Assembly: GCA_964460345.1 (NCBI GenBank)
Contig: CAYWRO010000032.1
Span: 1-40,741 of the forward strand
Direction of reading: 5' to 3'
Origin: CAYWRO01 sp964460345
GTDB lineage: Bacteria > Planctomycetota > Phycisphaerae > Phycisphaerales > UBA1924
DNA: 40,741 nt
Under the pieces are notes generated by a model that worked only from the letters and a program-made list of their open reading frames with translations, searched no databases and was not told the origin of the DNA. Numbering within the stretch: the first letter of the stretch is position 1; each line of letters starts with the position of its first letter. This document shows, piece by piece, positions 39,947-40,741 of the stretch. The translations under genes and the position numbers were made by a program.

Positions 39947-40741
39947 ATGATCGACCTCAAAGACCTGCGTGAGAACCCGGACCGGTATCGGGAGGGCGCC
40001 GCAAAGAAGGGCGTCGCCATCGACATCGACCGGCTCCTGACCCTGGACGAGCAGCGCCGCCGGATCCAGACGGAGCAGGAAACTCTCCGCGCGGAGCAGA
40101 ACCGCCTGGCCAAGGAGATGGGCCCCCAGATCGGCCGGATCATGGGCCAGCTCAAGAAGGCCTCAGGTGATGAACGCGCCAATCTTGAAAAGGAGGCCGC
40201 GGAACTGAAGGCTCGTCCCGCGGCCCTGAAGGAGAAGATCCAATCTCTGGAAGCGGAGATTGCTGACATTGAGCCGGCCTTCAACGAACTCCTCCTCCGA
40301 GTGCCTCTGCCGCCAGACCCCGACGTCCCGGTCGGAACTTCCGCGGCAGACAACGTCGAGATCCGTCGGTGGAACCCAGGCCCCACGCCCGCCTTTCCCA
40401 GCGGGTTCGACCCGGACAAGCCATACGAGGCCAACAAGGGCTTCCTGCCGAAGACCCACCTCGAAATCCTGAAAAACCTTGATCTGGCCGACTTCGAACG
40501 CGGCGTGAAGATGGCCGGCAGCCGTTCCTACGTCCTCAAGGGCGACGGCATGCTCCTCCACCAGGCCGTGCTCCGCTACGCCTTCGACTTCATGGTCCAG
40601 CGGCACGGCTTCAAGGCGATGAGCGTCCCCGTCATCGTCCGCGAGCAGTGCATGGTCGGCACCGGGTTTTTCCCCGCCGGACGGGAACAGACCTATCTCA
40701 TCGACGAGACCCGCCGCGGGTGGCACGGCTCTCCGAGCCGT
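39947..40741 (+). CDS. serS: Seryl-tRNA synthetase, 5' part (runs off the window)
   Basis: Charges tRNA-Ser with serine; class II synthetase. 265 residues are visible. The N-terminus MIDLKDLRENPDRYREGAAKKG is typical. Residues about 25-110 form the antiparallel coiled-coil arm that grips the tRNA (EQRRRIQTEQETLRAEQNRL ... LKEKIQSLEAEI). Then LLLRVPLPPDPDVPVG and motif-1-like VLKGDGMLLHQAVLRYAFDFMVQRHGF with VPVIVREQCMVGTGFFP. The catalytic motifs 2 and 3 lie beyond the window end. No stop codon is reached. Preceded by a palindrome and a start-proximal -10 box. Confidence 0.95.
   Translation, partial: MIDLKDLRENPDRYREGAAKKGVAIDIDRLLTLDEQRRRIQTEQETLRAEQNRLAKEMGPQIGRIMGQLKKASGDERANLEKEAAELKARPAALKEKIQSLEAEIADIEPAFNELLLRVPLPPDPDVPVGTSAADNVEIRRWNPGPTPAFPSGFDPDKPYEANKGFLPKTHLEILKNLDLADFERGVKMAGSRSYVLKGDGMLLHQAVLRYAFDFMVQRHGFKAMSVPVIVREQCMVGTGFFPAGREQTYLIDETRRGWHGSPSR

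Noticed and set aside
1..40741. tRNA, rRNA, CRISPR array, insertion sequence or prophage
   Set aside because: Looked for cloverleaf T-loop consensus, regularly spaced repeats, transposase and phage motifs; none seen.

Overview
The window is a dense, GC-rich chromosomal segment with 37 protein genes, no tRNA, rRNA, CRISPR array, insertion sequence or phage gene that I can see. The gene content points to a planctomycete of the Phycisphaerae type. The evidence is a secreted protein ending in a PEP-CTERM-like tail (P-A-P-G-A-A-G, a hydrophobic stretch, then RRRR), lipid A synthesis (lpxK), ClpS, SpoVR, DUF2089, DUF4190 and DUF4261 proteins, a one-cysteine secreted redoxin, and an FHA-GspE/PilB fusion. 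The placement is inferred from family content and not from a marker gene.

Layout. 1-4.7 kb: a SpoIIE/PP2C-type phosphatase, then pdxJ, a DinB-fold protein, a GNAT acetyltransferase and dapA. 4.9-7.7 kb: folC and a cysteine desulfurase. 7.7-10.7 kb: a DUF4190 membrane protein, an MlaF-like ATPase and an MCE (MlaD-like) protein, with no MlaE permease. 10.7-12.7 kb: a CBS-pair protein, a HIT hydrolase and a lipoprotein. 12.8-25.1 kb: surface-glycan genes (CgeB-like glycosyltransferase, coiled-coil methyltransferase, methyltransferase-glycosyltransferase fusion, double GT4-GT2 glycosyltransferase), interrupted by a degenerate EEP-fold membrane protein, leucyl aminopeptidase and a DUF4261-like protein. 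25.2-29.7 kb: nuoD, a second DinB protein, a membrane protein with a duplicated histidine/tryptophan motif, clpS, a small lipoprotein and a 2-hydroxyacid dehydrogenase. 29.7-32.1 kb, minus strand: a membrane protein and DUF2089 regulator pair, and spoVR. 32.2-40.7 kb: the PEP-CTERM-like protein, an omega-amidase-like hydrolase, maf, a small membrane protein, lpxK, a secreted redoxin, the FHA-PilB ATPase, and the 5' part of serS, which runs off the end.

How genes are expressed. The clearest window-wide pattern is a TANNNT box 5 to 8 bases before the start codon of about a dozen genes (pdxJ, dapA, cysteine desulfurase, DUF4190, mlaF, HIT, the 18237 gene, clpS, the 35001 gene, lpxK, DUF2089, serS). 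This spacing puts the transcription start at or next to the start codon, so these mRNAs are probably leaderless. It also fixes several starts, such as GTG at 6457, 8466 and 35492. By contrast, the two clearly secreted proteins (32372 and 37085) have long leaders with stable hairpins and a good Shine-Dalgarno sequence.

I found no self-evident new defence or mobile system. The most unusual items are the leaderless/structured-leader split, the duplicated His-Trp motif protein, the FHA-PilB fusion, the methyltransferase-glycosyltransferase fusion, and a shared hairpin element upstream of folC and pepA.
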